From assembly GCA_963842065.1 (NCBI GenBank), contig CAWJEW010000001.1:1-64000 (forward strand): a DNA stretch of 64,000 bases, written 5' to 3'. Origin of the DNA: CAITWD01 sp963842065. GTDB lineage: Bacteria > Actinomycetota > Thermoleophilia > Miltoncostaeales > Miltoncostaeaceae. This document shows, piece after piece, positions 27,211 to 35,145 of this stretch (the stretch's first letter is position 1; the number at the start of each line of letters is the position of its first letter). Below the pieces are notes generated by a model. The model saw nothing but the letters and a program-made list of their open reading frames with translations, had not been told where the DNA came from and ran no database searches. Made by a program: the position numbers and the translations under genes.

Positions 27211-27253
27211 CTCGACAAGTTGGGAGTCGCTGGCTCGAGCCCAGTAGCGCCCA
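27211..27253 (+). repeat. tRNA-Val 3' end, att copy 4 (39/43 identical)
   Basis: Same 43-base stretch with four transitions (CTCGACAAGTTGGGAGTCGC at its start, CTCGAG in the T-loop). It is followed by a hairpin much like the one after the real tRNA. The divergence marks it as older than copies 1-3, or as the end of a relative's tRNA. Confidence 0.9.
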
Positions 27254-27258
27254 CCTCG

Positions 27259-27289
27259 CCGAAACCTCGCTTCATCAGCGGGGTTTCGG
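27259..27289 (+). terminator. Hairpin after att copy 4
   Basis: CCGAAACCTCGC and GCGGGGTTTCGG pair across a seven-base loop with one mismatch, matching the hairpins at 14231 and 18160. It indicates that this copy derives from the tRNA together with its terminator. Confidence 0.6.
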
Positions 27290-27366
27290 CGTCTTCGGCG
27301 AGAGTGCGTCGCCAGCGCGGCCGACCCGCGCGGGCGCGCCTTCTCGGTGTACCGGAGGACCCGAGC

Positions 27367-27612
27367 TCATCGTCGCGGACGGGTCTCCCATGGGCGCGCT
27401 GCAACCAAGAACTCCTGGGGCGGAGCCCAAAAGTCGAGTGCGCGGCGGGCCATCTGCCATGACGCATCCGCCGCGCGCTCCAAATCCAGTGGCCGCAGCG
27501 CGGGCGCCGGTTTTGGAGCCTTTGCCCTCGGCTCGGTCGTCATCACCCAACGGCGATACTCTTGTTGGCGCAGCACGTCGCGCTGCGGGGCTGGGGTCCA
27601 CATCGTCGTCAT
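27367..27612 (-). CDS. Hypothetical 81-residue protein
   Basis: Not recognised. A strong Shine-Dalgarno GGAGGAGGAA sits seven to eight bases before ATG 27612, which is the best evidence that this short frame is real. The sequence is basic and Pro/Ala-rich in the middle (RAKAPKPAPALRPLDLERAA) with Trp-rich ends; no membrane helix or known motif. It lies in the oldest-looking part of the island between att copies 4 and 5, and is antisense to several spurious frames. Confidence 0.6.
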   Translation of the reverse strand: MTTMWTPAPQRDVLRQQEYRRWVMTTEPRAKAPKPAPALRPLDLERAADASWQMARRALDFWAPPQEFLVAARPWETRPRR

Positions 27613-28376
27613 CGGGGTTCCTCCTCCGTTGATGGAGCTACGTGCCTCAATGACCTATGTGCAATGTGACTATAGCTTGATGCGGGGGAGCGTGCCCGAA
27701 TCGGTGTGGGAGGACTGATCGGGCACCGGATTGTCTCGGCGTCTTAATTGAGGACCTGGCCGGCTGGGGGATCTCCAAGCGGCGCCCTTACCGCGCCAGG
27801 CTGTCTGCGCCGGGTTAGGAGGCCGCTCAGTACGGGGCCTGGCAGCGGTATGTGGCGACGATGGGGTCCGGTCCGCACCCGCCACGTGGAGATGAGAGCA
27901 CGAGACAGCGCTGCGTCACCTGCGTCGCGTCCGAATCGACGCGTCCGCACGTTCCTGCAGTCATCCGAGCACCCGCACCGTGGACCCGTGCGTGACGAGT
28001 CCAGCCCACCGTCGAGGGCATCCGGGCCGAGCGGGACATACGCCGCAGGCTCGTTCCACGCGGCGACGAGGTTCTGACGGCCGCCCGCATTGCCCCCGCC
28101 CGTGCAGCCCTCCGGAGCTCAGGCGCTCTCGCGACGCGGGGGTCGTCGGAGAATCCGTGAGCGACGGCCAGGAGGTCGATGGCAGGTCGTCGTTACCGAC
28201 TCTGTGGGCGGCGAGCGACCGGCGGCCGGATGCGGGCGGGCGAACTCCCAGCTCGAGCGACCCATTGCTGGGGGTCGGCCGAGTTGCCGAAGCAAATCGA
28301 CGGGATCGCACGCGCCACATCGCGGGAGCGGGTGCCTACAATTGTTCGTGCCCTACACACCCAGAAGGAGTCGAGT
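27613..28376. other. Long region without a supported gene
   Basis: About 760 bases. Open frames exist on both strands because of high GC, but none has a ribosome-binding site together with a protein-like pattern. It may be decayed accessory DNA. The end of the region holds the ribosome-binding site (AGAAGGAG, 28363-28370) of the next gene. Confidence 0.4.
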
Positions 28377-28676
28377 ATGTCCTCATCCGCCGAGGCGTCG
28401 GCAGCACAACAGGCCCTGATCGCGGCCCTGCAGAACACACCCTTTAAGAGCGCGGATGCGGTGCTTGCCGCGCAGCTCAAGGCGGTGGATGACTGGGAGT
28501 CGACTGTTGGCGACTACCCCGCGCTCGTCGCAACGGCACAGGTCGCGCGGGCGCAACTGCAAGCCCAACAAAGCATGCTTGATGTGCTGCGACGCGAAAG
28601 CGAGGGCATCGCCGAGGCGATGCGTCAGGCCGCGCGCGCGATGGGCGTGCCTCCCACTGCTGGTGAGGGGACGTAG
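28377..28676 (+). CDS. Hypothetical helical protein, 99 residues
   Basis: ATG 28377 follows AGAAGGAG with ideal spacing. The product is acidic and almost wholly helical (AAQQALIAALQNTPFKSADA, AQLKAVDDWESTVGDYPALV, ARAQLQAQQSMLDVLRRESE), so it is probably a small coiled-coil or helical-bundle protein of the cytoplasm. No family is recognised. It is followed within 35 bases by a perfect palindrome that may terminate transcription. Confidence 0.65.
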   Translation: MSSSAEASAAQQALIAALQNTPFKSADAVLAAQLKAVDDWESTVGDYPALVATAQVARAQLQAQQSMLDVLRRESEGIAEAMRQAARAMGVPPTAGEGT

Positions 28677-28710
28677 GACCCTCCGGGATCTTCACGCGCA
28701 GCACGGGCCC

Positions 28711-28744
28711 GATCTGTCGTCCCACACGTGTGGGACGACAGATC
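28711..28744. terminator. 34-bp perfect palindrome
   Basis: GATCTGTCGTCCCACAC followed directly by its exact reverse complement, with no spacer or mismatch. As RNA it would form a 15-bp stem with a four-base loop. Its place 35 bases after a stop codon suggests a terminator that works in both directions; being fully symmetric, it could instead be a binding site for a dimeric protein. Confidence 0.6.
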
Positions 28745-28954
28745 TCGATCTTCGTGCTTGCGGCTCTCGACGGCGAACTGCGCCCGTCGCGGGGGCGTGG
28801 TCTTCGATTGGGCACGGCCTCAGCGCCGTGAGCCGAACGCGGGCTGCCGCCGATCGGTGGGTGACGGCGGTGCACGGCTGCGGCCAGGCCCGGGCACGCA
28901 CCCGACTCGTCGCATCGGCGTGTCCGGCTCACGCTGCCGTGTAGAGTCGCCGGC

Positions 28955-29161
28955 ATGGGTTCTCCCGCTGGGTCTGTCACCATTATTTCGTACGTCATCC
29001 TGGCCCTCCTCGTTGGCGCGTGGGGGCAGCGCAAGGGGCACAGCTTTGGGGTCGGCTTCCTCATATCGCTGGCGTTGACCTTCATCGTCGGTGCGGTCAC
29101 GGTGTTCCTGCTCAAGGACAAGCAGACCGGGCGCCGCGGCGTCGTTACCTGGATCGCGTAG
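28955..29161 (+). CDS. Small two-helix membrane protein
   Basis: A 68-residue protein from ATG 28955. Two hydrophobic helices (about residues 8-23, VTIISYVILALLVGAW, and 31-52, FGVGFLISLALTFIVGAVTV) are joined by a short polar turn and followed by a basic tail (LKDKQTGRRG), so both ends should be cytoplasmic. No Shine-Dalgarno is obvious; TAGAGT about ten bases upstream could be a -10 element of a leaderless transcript. Function unknown. Confidence 0.55.
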   Translation: MGSPAGSVTIISYVILALLVGAWGQRKGHSFGVGFLISLALTFIVGAVTVFLLKDKQTGRRGVVTWIA

Positions 29162-29280
29162 ACCACCCGAGCGGCCAGGCGCGTGCGCGGGGTCGATCGC
29201 GCCAAGCCGGGCGCGCGTGTCTGCGGCGGGCATCCCTCGGTGCATACCCCAAGCACGAAATGTAGCCGTTGAGCAGGGGA

Positions 29281-29301
29281 GTTCGAGTCCAGTCGCGCCC
29301 A
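29281..29301 (+). repeat. Degenerate tRNA 3' end, possible att copy 5
   Basis: GTTCGAGTCCAGTCGCGCCC plus A matches the T-loop-to-discriminator part of tRNA-Val with two differences. The upstream T-stem strand no longer pairs. It is followed immediately by a strong terminator. It may be the oldest scar of the array or the end of a different valine-type tRNA. Confidence 0.6.
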
Positions 29302-29338
29302 CGAACGAAAGCCCGGCGCCCGGGGCTTTCGTTCGTTT
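29302..29338 (+). terminator. Rho-independent terminator
   Basis: CGAACGAAAGCCC and GGGGCTTTCGTTCG form a long GC-rich stem around GGCGCCC, followed by TTTT. It is the best intrinsic terminator in the window and directly follows the tRNA-end fragment. Confidence 0.8.
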
Positions 29339-29544
29339 TGGCCCCGCTTCGGTTTCGTGGTCGCATGCGTCCGCGGGCATCCGGGGTCGCGGGGCAACGA
29401 TGCGGACGACGACGCCAACACCTGCGTTACGGAACCGCGCGGACCATCAGCGGGGACCGGGCCGGTCCGGTGCCCGACCCGGGAGAACGCCGTTGGAGCG
29501 GCGGCCGATCACCACCGCTCCATGCCGTTCGGGTCGGTCGTGGC

Positions 29545-30423
29545 CTACGAGGTCGGTGCTGCCGGAGCGCGTGCGCCGTAGGCCATGTTGAATCCGTCGG
29601 CGTCGGCGTCCGGCACCGACGGGATCGAGACGACGCGGTTCGTCTGGATGAGCTCACCGCCATCGCTGGCGACGAGGCCGGGCGCGCTCGGGGAACCAGT
29701 CCCGACGGTCACCGTCCCCGGGTCGAAGGTCAGCGGTGAGCCGTACTGGGAGATCGGGGCGATCGTCGAGCCGAAGCCCGACGAGATCGTCGGCGCCTCC
29801 ATGATCCACTCGGCCGACGTCCCCGGACCGGTGTAGGTCACCTGGGTGGTAAAGGTCCAGTTCTCGGTCGTATCCGCGAGGGAGATCGTCCACAATGTCG
29901 TGCCGGTCTTGGTGATTGTGGCCGTGATCGCATCTCCCGGCGCGACCGGCTTGCTGATCGCCTGCTCGGCGTAGCCTTGCGCCGAGGTTGTCCACCACGC
30001 CATGTAGTGCGCCGAACGGTTGTAGTAGTCCTGCTCGGTTCCGGTCTGAACCAGGGCGGTGCTGTTGAAGCCGTCGATCCCCGCCCATGCGGCGGAGTAC
30101 GTTGCGCCCCGTGCCGCGGCGACCGCTGGCACCGTCCACTGTCCGGTGATGCCCGTGTACGGCGAGGACGACGGTGTCGTCACCGCGTACCCCGACCAGT
30201 TTGAAGACGCCCACCCGAGCGCTTGCGGCGTGGAGCTGCCACCTCGCCCTTGGATGCCGATCCGACCGTGGTGGCCCGGCCAGCTGCGTGGCCCGAGGCG
30301 CAGGGTGTTCGCCGGCGCCGACGTCGGGCCCGCGGCGGCGCCAACCGCGATGGCGACCGCACCGGCCGAACATCCGAGCACGATCAGGTTTCGCACCCTC
30401 CGAGAACGCCGTGTCACTCTCAC
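29545..30423 (-). CDS. G1-family glutamic peptidase (eqolisin-like), secreted
   Basis: A 292-residue protein from GTG 30423 (AAGGACGGG upstream). An Arg-rich N-terminus and hydrophobic stretch (NLIVLGCSAGAVAIAVGAAA) form a signal peptide. The body matches peptidase G1: SSNWSGYAV, GQWTVPAV, AAWAGIDGFNS with the GTEQD segment, and AEWIMEAPTISSGF, which carries the catalytic Glu of the Gln/Glu dyad. These enzymes, best known from fungi, are acid-acting endopeptidases outside the cell. The frame is intact; it stands alone after a long intergenic region. Confidence 0.85.
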   Translation of the reverse strand: MRVTRRSRRVRNLIVLGCSAGAVAIAVGAAAGPTSAPANTLRLGPRSWPGHHGRIGIQGRGGSSTPQALGWASSNWSGYAVTTPSSSPYTGITGQWTVPAVAAARGATYSAAWAGIDGFNSTALVQTGTEQDYYNRSAHYMAWWTTSAQGYAEQAISKPVAPGDAITATITKTGTTLWTISLADTTENWTFTTQVTYTGPGTSAEWIMEAPTISSGFGSTIAPISQYGSPLTFDPGTVTVGTGSPSAPGLVASDGGELIQTNRVVSIPSVPDADADGFNMAYGARAPAAPTS

Positions 30424-30869
30424 CGACCCGTCCTTTGTCGCAGGGGTTGCGATGGCCCGGCTCGTCGCGCGACCATGGATGATGACCGCAGTGTAGGTCG
30501 GCGCGCGGATCCTGTCAGTGCTGCCGCGCACGGTGTTCCAGCGCTGTTTCACCCCCTGAGCTCCATGCTCCCGTCGGGCACCGATCCGCCGCCACCGTTC
30601 CACGGATTGCGACACGCGGGGACCCCGTTCCCTCCCGCCGTCGCGACGATTGAGGACCGGACCGCTCGGACGCCCGTTCGGGAACCGGCGAGTCGCTGGG
30701 CTGCCGCCGATCTGCGGGAGGCCGTCGCACCGTCGCGCGGGCGCCCTGGAGCATGCAGGGCAGACCCGTCACCGCGTCGCCGAGCGTGGGGCACACCGAT
30801 CGCCGCACGGATCGGACCGTCTGGCATGTCAGTTGGACCAGCGCTCGATGGCCCGGGGTCAGTCTCCGC
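30424..30869. other. Intergenic region, no supported gene
   Basis: About 445 bases between the leftward PPOX-like gene and the leftward peptidase gene. Open frames here lack motifs. The peptidase promoter should lie in its left part. Confidence 0.4.
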
Positions 30870-31295
30870 TCAGTCCGTCACGTTGCTCACCGCGACCACA
30901 CACTCGGCGCGCAATCGCGCCAGCAATTCGCCGTCGACGGCGTTGCGACGACCATACTGGGTGGCGATGCGCTCGCCCATATATCGGGCCGCGATGCGCG
31001 TTGCCCACGGCAGCATCTCCTCGAGATCGGTACTGAGCGTGACCGGTCCGCTGATCGTGACGAACGAAAACGGCGGATGTTCGTCGTCGACGCACACACT
31101 CGCCCACCCGGTCCTGATCAGCGCGCGGCCCTTGATCGTGTCAGCGCCCGTATTGAAGACAAGGTCGTCGCCGTCGAGGACAAACCAAATTGGCACGACG
31201 TGCGGACGACCGTCCCGGCGCATGGTCGCAAGCTTGCCGGTGCGGGTTCCAGCGGCGACAAATGCGCGCCACTGCGTCTCGCTCATCCGCGTCAT
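30870..31295 (-). CDS. PPOX-class / F420-dependent split-barrel protein
   Basis: A 141-residue flavin/F420-binding split barrel: LATMRRDGRPHVVPIWFVLD (typical first strands), VFNTGADTIKGRALIRTG and VSISGPVTL-like VTISGPVTLST, as in actinobacterial PPOX-class F420-dependent enzymes. They reduce small substrates or degrade flavins; the actual substrate is unknown. ATG 31295 follows GGAG. It lies 73 bases after arsC on the same strand and may be the last gene of the arsenic operon, though a role in arsenic resistance is not supported by any motif. Confidence 0.75.
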   Translation of the reverse strand: MTRMSETQWRAFVAAGTRTGKLATMRRDGRPHVVPIWFVLDGDDLVFNTGADTIKGRALIRTGWASVCVDDEHPPFSFVTISGPVTLSTDLEEMLPWATRIAARYMGERIATQYGRRNAVDGELLARLRAECVVAVSNVTD

Positions 31296-31368
31296 CGCCG
31301 GGCTCCGTGGGGGTCGTCAGCTCGCCGCAATCGTAGCGGCGTGCCCGTCTGGTGCGCCGCCGCGGTTA

Positions 31369-31992
31369 TCACTCGGGCGAGGTGGTCCCGGGCACCGGGC
31401 GCTGCGCACCGCAAAACGTGCAGCGGGCCGCCACGTCGGCATCGGCCGGAGCGTCCGAGGCGGCACCGCCGCGAGGCGGAGTCGGCGCGTCGGTGGCGGC
31501 CGGGTCGTATTCGGCACCGCACCGCGCACAGCGCGCAACCACGTTCTCGCCAGACGGAGCTCCACTGTGTGGCATCTCGCTCGATCCGGCGTCGGCATCG
31601 TCGAGTTCCCGGACGAGTGCGTTGACGCGGTCGGCGATGTCGTCGCGGATACGTCGGACCTCGTCGGCGGGGAGGCCCTTCGGGTCGGTGAGTTGCCAAT
31701 CGATATAGCGCGTGCCCGGAATGTACGGGCAGGCATCGCCACAGCCCATCGTCACCACGACGTCCGCCTGTTCGGCGAGCGCCGTCGTGAGCACTTGTGG
31801 AACCCGATCGGACAGATCGATCTCAAAGCCCGGCTCCCGCATCACCGCGACGACCTCCGGATGGACCCGGTCGGCGGGGGTGGTACCCGCCGAGATCCCA
31901 CGATGGCGACCACCGGCCGCGCGCTCGAAGAGCGCCGCCGACATCTGGGAGCGTCCGGCGTTATGCAGACACACGAACAGCGCTGTCGCCAT
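31369..31992 (-). CDS. arsC: Thioredoxin-type arsenate reductase with C-terminal CxxC tail
   Basis: The low-molecular-weight phosphatase-fold ArsC: P-loop FVCLHNAGRSQ (Cys8, Arg14), redox pair Cys84/Cys88 (MGCGDACPY) and catalytic Asp103 (LTDPKGL). It reduces arsenate to arsenite for export. After about residue 135 there is an unusual 70-residue extension with Cys155/158 (ARCARCGAEYD) and Cys191/194 (ARCTFCGAQRP), two CxxC pairs that could form a zinc ribbon. The start ATG 31992 lies within the end of the aquaporin gene (32-base overlap), so the two are co-transcribed. The frame is intact. Confidence 0.88.
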   Translation of the reverse strand: MATALFVCLHNAGRSQMSAALFERAAGGRHRGISAGTTPADRVHPEVVAVMREPGFEIDLSDRVPQVLTTALAEQADVVVTMGCGDACPYIPGTRYIDWQLTDPKGLPADEVRRIRDDIADRVNALVRELDDADAGSSEMPHSGAPSGENVVARCARCGAEYDPAATDAPTPPRGGAASDAPADADVAARCTFCGAQRPVPGTTSPE

Positions 31993-32755
31993 CGGTCTCC
32001 TCGGCGGTCGGGGGCGCGGAGCGGGTGTGTGGCCGCCCGCCCCGGATGAACTGGTACGTGAGGGCTCCGATCGGCGCACCAAGCAATGGCCCGACGATGT
32101 AGATCCAGAAGGACTGCCACTGGCCGGCGACGAGCGCCGGGCCCAACGATCGAGCGGTGTTCAGCGACGCTCCAGTGATCGGCCCGAACGCGATCGCCGA
32201 CACGCCAACGACCGCGGCAATTGCCAGCGCGGCAGGGGCCCCGACGGCGCGGGTGTCGGTCGCCACGCTCATGATCAGGAACATCAGCACGGCGGTGAGC
32301 ACAAGTTCGACGAGTACCGCCTGCGCGCTGGCGATCGTCGGAACGGTCGCTCCGAGGTTTGCCGGATGCGAGGGCCACACCTCCGCAGGAACCAGTGCGG
32401 CCCCGGTCGCGCGGATGAACTGGGCGCCGACGTAGGCGGCGAGATCATGCCGTGGCAAGTGGCGGGTCAGGAAGAAGCTCAGGCTGACTCCGGGATTGAA
32501 GTGCGCGCCTGAGCTGTGGCCGAGTGAGGCGATCGCCGCGAGCAGGACCAAGAAGAATGCGAGGCCGACTCCGACCGCGCCGAGCGCCGCAGGATGCGTT
32601 GCGTTGGTGACGATCGCCCCGCATCCCCCGAAGACCAGCATCGCCGTACCGATTCCCTCAGCCAGGGAGCGCCGCCACAGGGGCGGCTGGTCGGGTGAGA
32701 CGGGGCCGGGTCGGGGCGCCGTGGGACCTGCCGCCGGTGGGGGTCCCGAACTCAC
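31961..32755 (-). CDS. MIP-family channel (aquaporin / arsenite channel-like)
   Basis: Six-helix channel of 264 residues. GTG 32755 overlaps the arsR stop by four bases (GTGA). The two half-helix signatures are altered: HFNPGVS (NPG, residues 87-89) in place of NPA, and SLNTARS (NTA, 199-201) in place of NPA; the selectivity-filter Arg (202) is kept. Its place between arsR and arsC matches AqpS-type systems, where an aquaglyceroporin lets arsenite made by ArsC flow out. The N-terminus is Pro-rich and cytoplasmic. Water or glycerol transport remains possible. Confidence 0.85.
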   Translation of the reverse strand: MSSGPPPAAGPTAPRPGPVSPDQPPLWRRSLAEGIGTAMLVFGGCGAIVTNATHPAALGAVGVGLAFFLVLLAAIASLGHSSGAHFNPGVSLSFFLTRHLPRHDLAAYVGAQFIRATGAALVPAEVWPSHPANLGATVPTIASAQAVLVELVLTAVLMFLIMSVATDTRAVGAPAALAIAAVVGVSAIAFGPITGASLNTARSLGPALVAGQWQSFWIYIVGPLLGAPIGALTYQFIRGGRPHTRSAPPTAEETDGDSAVRVSA

Positions 32756-33093
32756 GCGAGCCAGTCCGCAAGCCGGGCGAGAGCCGCGCGCTGAGCCGAA
32801 TACCACGCCCATCGGTGGCGTCGTTCGACATGGACCAGGCCCGCATCGACGAGCTTCTTGATGTGGTGGGACAGCAACGACTGGCCAACGCCGAACAGCA
32901 CGAGAGGCTCGCACTGGCAGACCTCATCTTCGCTCCGGATGAGGACATCGAGGATCTGCACCCGGATTGCCGAGGCCAGTGCCGACGCTACAGCGGCGAT
33001 CTGGTCGGCGTCGAGATGTGGATCCAGCCCAGCCGTCGGGGAGCAGCAGGTCGCAGCCGATGGCCCAGCCGGGATGGCCATGGGTTCGTTCAT
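32752..33093 (-). CDS. arsR: ArsR-family arsenite-responsive repressor
   Basis: A 113-residue winged helix. I chose ATG 33093 because GGAGG lies eight bases upstream; a longer frame starts at 33117. The recognition helix is GVGQSLLSHHIKKLVDAG. Thiol sites are Cys16-Cys17 (AATCCSP) and Cys59/Cys61 (EVCQCEP); a paired N-terminal Cys plus one near the helix is the arsenite site described for Corynebacterium ArsR. It should release its operator when As(III) binds. The gene heads the arsR-MIP-arsC operon, with an inverted repeat at 33147-33164 upstream. Confidence 0.88.
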   Translation of the reverse strand: MNEPMAIPAGPSAATCCSPTAGLDPHLDADQIAAVASALASAIRVQILDVLIRSEDEVCQCEPLVLFGVGQSLLSHHIKKLVDAGLVHVERRHRWAWYSAQRAALARLADWLA

Positions 33094-33146
33094 ATCAACG
33101 TCCTCCGATGCGACCACATCGGCTACCTACCGATCCGAGACGCCCG

Positions 33147-33164
33147 TATCAACCTGCGCTGATA
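33147..33164. promoter_or_regulatory. Probable ArsR operator
   Basis: TATCA-ACCTGCGC-TGATA, an inverted repeat 54 bases before the arsR start. It resembles the ATCA-N-TGAT operators bound by ArsR/SmtB proteins. A partial copy (CATATCAA) overlaps the arsR start codon region. Confidence 0.6.
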
Positions 33165-33227
33165 TGACGCGCGGCGACAGGCGGAGCCCCCGATTCCGGT
33201 GGTCCGGGCCCGATCGCACGGGGCTGG

Positions 33228-33845
33228 TCAGGACCCGACGTCCGGCGGCCGATCCGCCTCGGGGCGATGGTCGGCCGTATCGCCGACAGGACGCGCGTAC
33301 CTCAGCATGACCACCCCACTGCCAAAGGTTCGGGTCTCGGTGAGCGACAGGGCGGTCCGGGGCCGCGAGCCTGAGAACAGCGGTTTGCCCGCGCCCAGGA
33401 AGACCGGGTGGACGTAGATGCGGTATTCGTCGATCAAGTCGTGGCGCATGAACGCCGCGGCGAGGTCGGCGCCACCGAGAAACAGGTCGCCACCCGGTTG
33501 CGCCCTGAGCGCAGCGATCTCCGTAGGGATGACCTCCCGCGCGATAGTGGCGCTCCATGCCGCTCGTGCGAGGGTGCGCGAGTAGACGACCTTCGGCGTC
33601 TCCCGCCAAATCCGCGCGAACTCGATGACCGGCGCAGATGCGGACGGATCTGCATCGGCGGTTGGCCAATAGGCGGCCATCAGCTCGTAGGTGACGCGTC
33701 CGTCGAGAAACGCGCCCGCGTCGCGCAGGGCGTCATTGAAGTGCCAATGGAGCTCGTCACCCACCACGTGCCAATCGATCTCGTTGCGCGGACCCTCGAT
33801 GAAACCATCCAGGGACACCGAGATCATCAGCACGACGCGTCTCAT
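33228..33845 (-). CDS. RibD C-terminal / dihydrofolate-reductase-like protein
   Basis: A 205-residue NADPH-binding reductase-fold protein: LMISVSLDGFIEGP at the N-terminus, DGRVTYELMAAYWP, KVVYSRTL, GGDLFLGGADLAAAFMRHDL and IDEYRIYVHPVFLGAGKPLF are all typical of the YwjB/RibD_C family. Real DHFR or riboflavin activity is not established for this group. It follows the NADH dehydrogenase gene by 10 bases on the same strand and is the last gene of the STAS-phosphatase-ndh operon. Confidence 0.82.
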   Translation of the reverse strand: MRRVVLMISVSLDGFIEGPRNEIDWHVVGDELHWHFNDALRDAGAFLDGRVTYELMAAYWPTADADPSASAPVIEFARIWRETPKVVYSRTLARAAWSATIAREVIPTEIAALRAQPGGDLFLGGADLAAAFMRHDLIDEYRIYVHPVFLGAGKPLFSGSRPRTALSLTETRTFGSGVVMLRYARPVGDTADHRPEADRPPDVGS

Positions 33846-33855
33846 GGCCGGTGCC

Positions 33856-35145
33856 CTAGCGCTCCAGTCCTTCCGGGTGGCCGAGGGTGCCCAGCTCTGC
33901 GGTGTCGCGCCGGAAGATGAGCCCGACGGCCCAGTCCGCTGCGATGCGGCCCTTGCGCCGAATCCCGGGGACTTGGGAGAGGTGGTAGGTACGGCCGAGG
34001 AACCATGCGGGAAACCCCTTGAACTGGAGGCCGAAAACACTCGCGACCGCCTTGCCGCGTCCGAGGTCGACAAAGAGCCCGATCGTCCGGTATCGGAACG
34101 GCTCGGCAGGTTGGCCCTCCAACGTGCGCAGCACGTTGCGCGCGACGACCCGGCCCTGGCGAACCGCATGCTGCGAGGTCGGGGGGCAGGCGAGCCCCGG
34201 CCGGGCGGGGTCCGGGACAGCGGCCGCGTCGCCAAGTGCCCACACGCCGTCCCGTCCTTCGACGGCCATCGTGGCGTCGACGCGAATCCTGCCGCGGGCA
34301 TCCAGGGGAAGCTCAAGCCGGCGAACGATCGGCGCGGGGCGCACGCCCGCAGTCCAGACGAGCGTCGCGCACGGAATGCGATCACCCGTGGACAGGGTGA
34401 TCGCATTCCGGCTCGCCTCGGTGACAGTCGTTCCGAGGCGCAGCTCGACACCGCGGGCGACGAGCTCACGCATGGCATACGCGGCCAGGCGCGAGCCGAC
34501 CTCGGGAAAGATCGCATCGGTCGCTTCGATCAACAGCCATCGCAGCCGCTCGGCGCGCAGCGACGGGTAGAGCCGCTTGGCCACGCGCGTGAGATCCTCG
34601 ATTTCCGCCAGCGCCTCGACGCCGGCGTACCCGCCGCCGACGAACGCGACGGTCAGGCGCCGCCGGCGTTCTGATGGATTCGCGGTCGCGTCGGCGATCT
34701 CGAGCTGACGCAGGACGTGATTGCGCAGCCAGATGGCTTCGGCGAGGGTCGCAAACCCGATCGCGGCCTCCGTGAGCCCGGGGATCGGCACGGTTCGCGG
34801 TGATGATCCGGGCGCCAGGATGAGCTGGTCGTAGCTGACGTCGGTCTCCTCGCCGGCACCCGAGCGGAAGCGGACGGTGCGCGCTGCGTAGTCGGCGCCC
34901 AGGACGTGGCCGACGCGGACGCTCGTCCGGTGCAACGCCTGCCGCAGGGGGACGACCACATGGCGTGGCTCAAGAGTTCCTGCCGCGGCCTGCGGGAGGA
35001 ACGGGGTGTAGGTCATGTAGTTGGTCTCGTTGAGCAACGTCAGGGTGACGTGCTCGGGTGAACACTGCCGCTCGAGGCAGCGCGCGGCCGCCAGGCCGCC
35101 GAAGCCGCCACCGACGATTGCGATGCGCGTCGCGGGAGCCGGCAA
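33856..35145 (-). CDS. ndh: Type II NADH dehydrogenase (NDH-2)
   Basis: An intact 429-residue flavoprotein oxidising NADH to reduce membrane quinone without proton pumping. FAD motif IAIVGGGFGGLAAARCL, NETNYMTYTPFLPQAAAGTL, NAD motif VAFVGGGYAGVEALAEIEDL, and the second FAD motif VWALGDAAAVPD with PPTSQHAVRQG are characteristic. A C-terminal amphipathic region (GFPAWFLGRTYHLSQVPGI) should dock on the membrane. Start is TTG 35145 with GGAG nine bases upstream; it abuts the stop of the upstream regulator gene (35146-35148), so translation is probably coupled. Confidence 0.88.
   Translation of the reverse strand: MPAPATRIAIVGGGFGGLAAARCLERQCSPEHVTLTLLNETNYMTYTPFLPQAAAGTLEPRHVVVPLRQALHRTSVRVGHVLGADYAARTVRFRSGAGEETDVSYDQLILAPGSSPRTVPIPGLTEAAIGFATLAEAIWLRNHVLRQLEIADATANPSERRRRLTVAFVGGGYAGVEALAEIEDLTRVAKRLYPSLRAERLRWLLIEATDAIFPEVGSRLAAYAMRELVARGVELRLGTTVTEASRNAITLSTGDRIPCATLVWTAGVRPAPIVRRLELPLDARGRIRVDATMAVEGRDGVWALGDAAAVPDPARPGLACPPTSQHAVRQGRVVARNVLRTLEGQPAEPFRYRTIGLFVDLGRGKAVASVFGLQFKGFPAWFLGRTYHLSQVPGIRRKGRIAADWAVGLIFRRDTAELGTLGHPEGLER

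Noticed and set aside
30223..32049. A 608-codon open frame on the plus strand
   Set aside because: It runs antisense through the peptidase, PPOX-like and arsC genes, is Arg-rich and has no family motif; it is a by-product of high GC.
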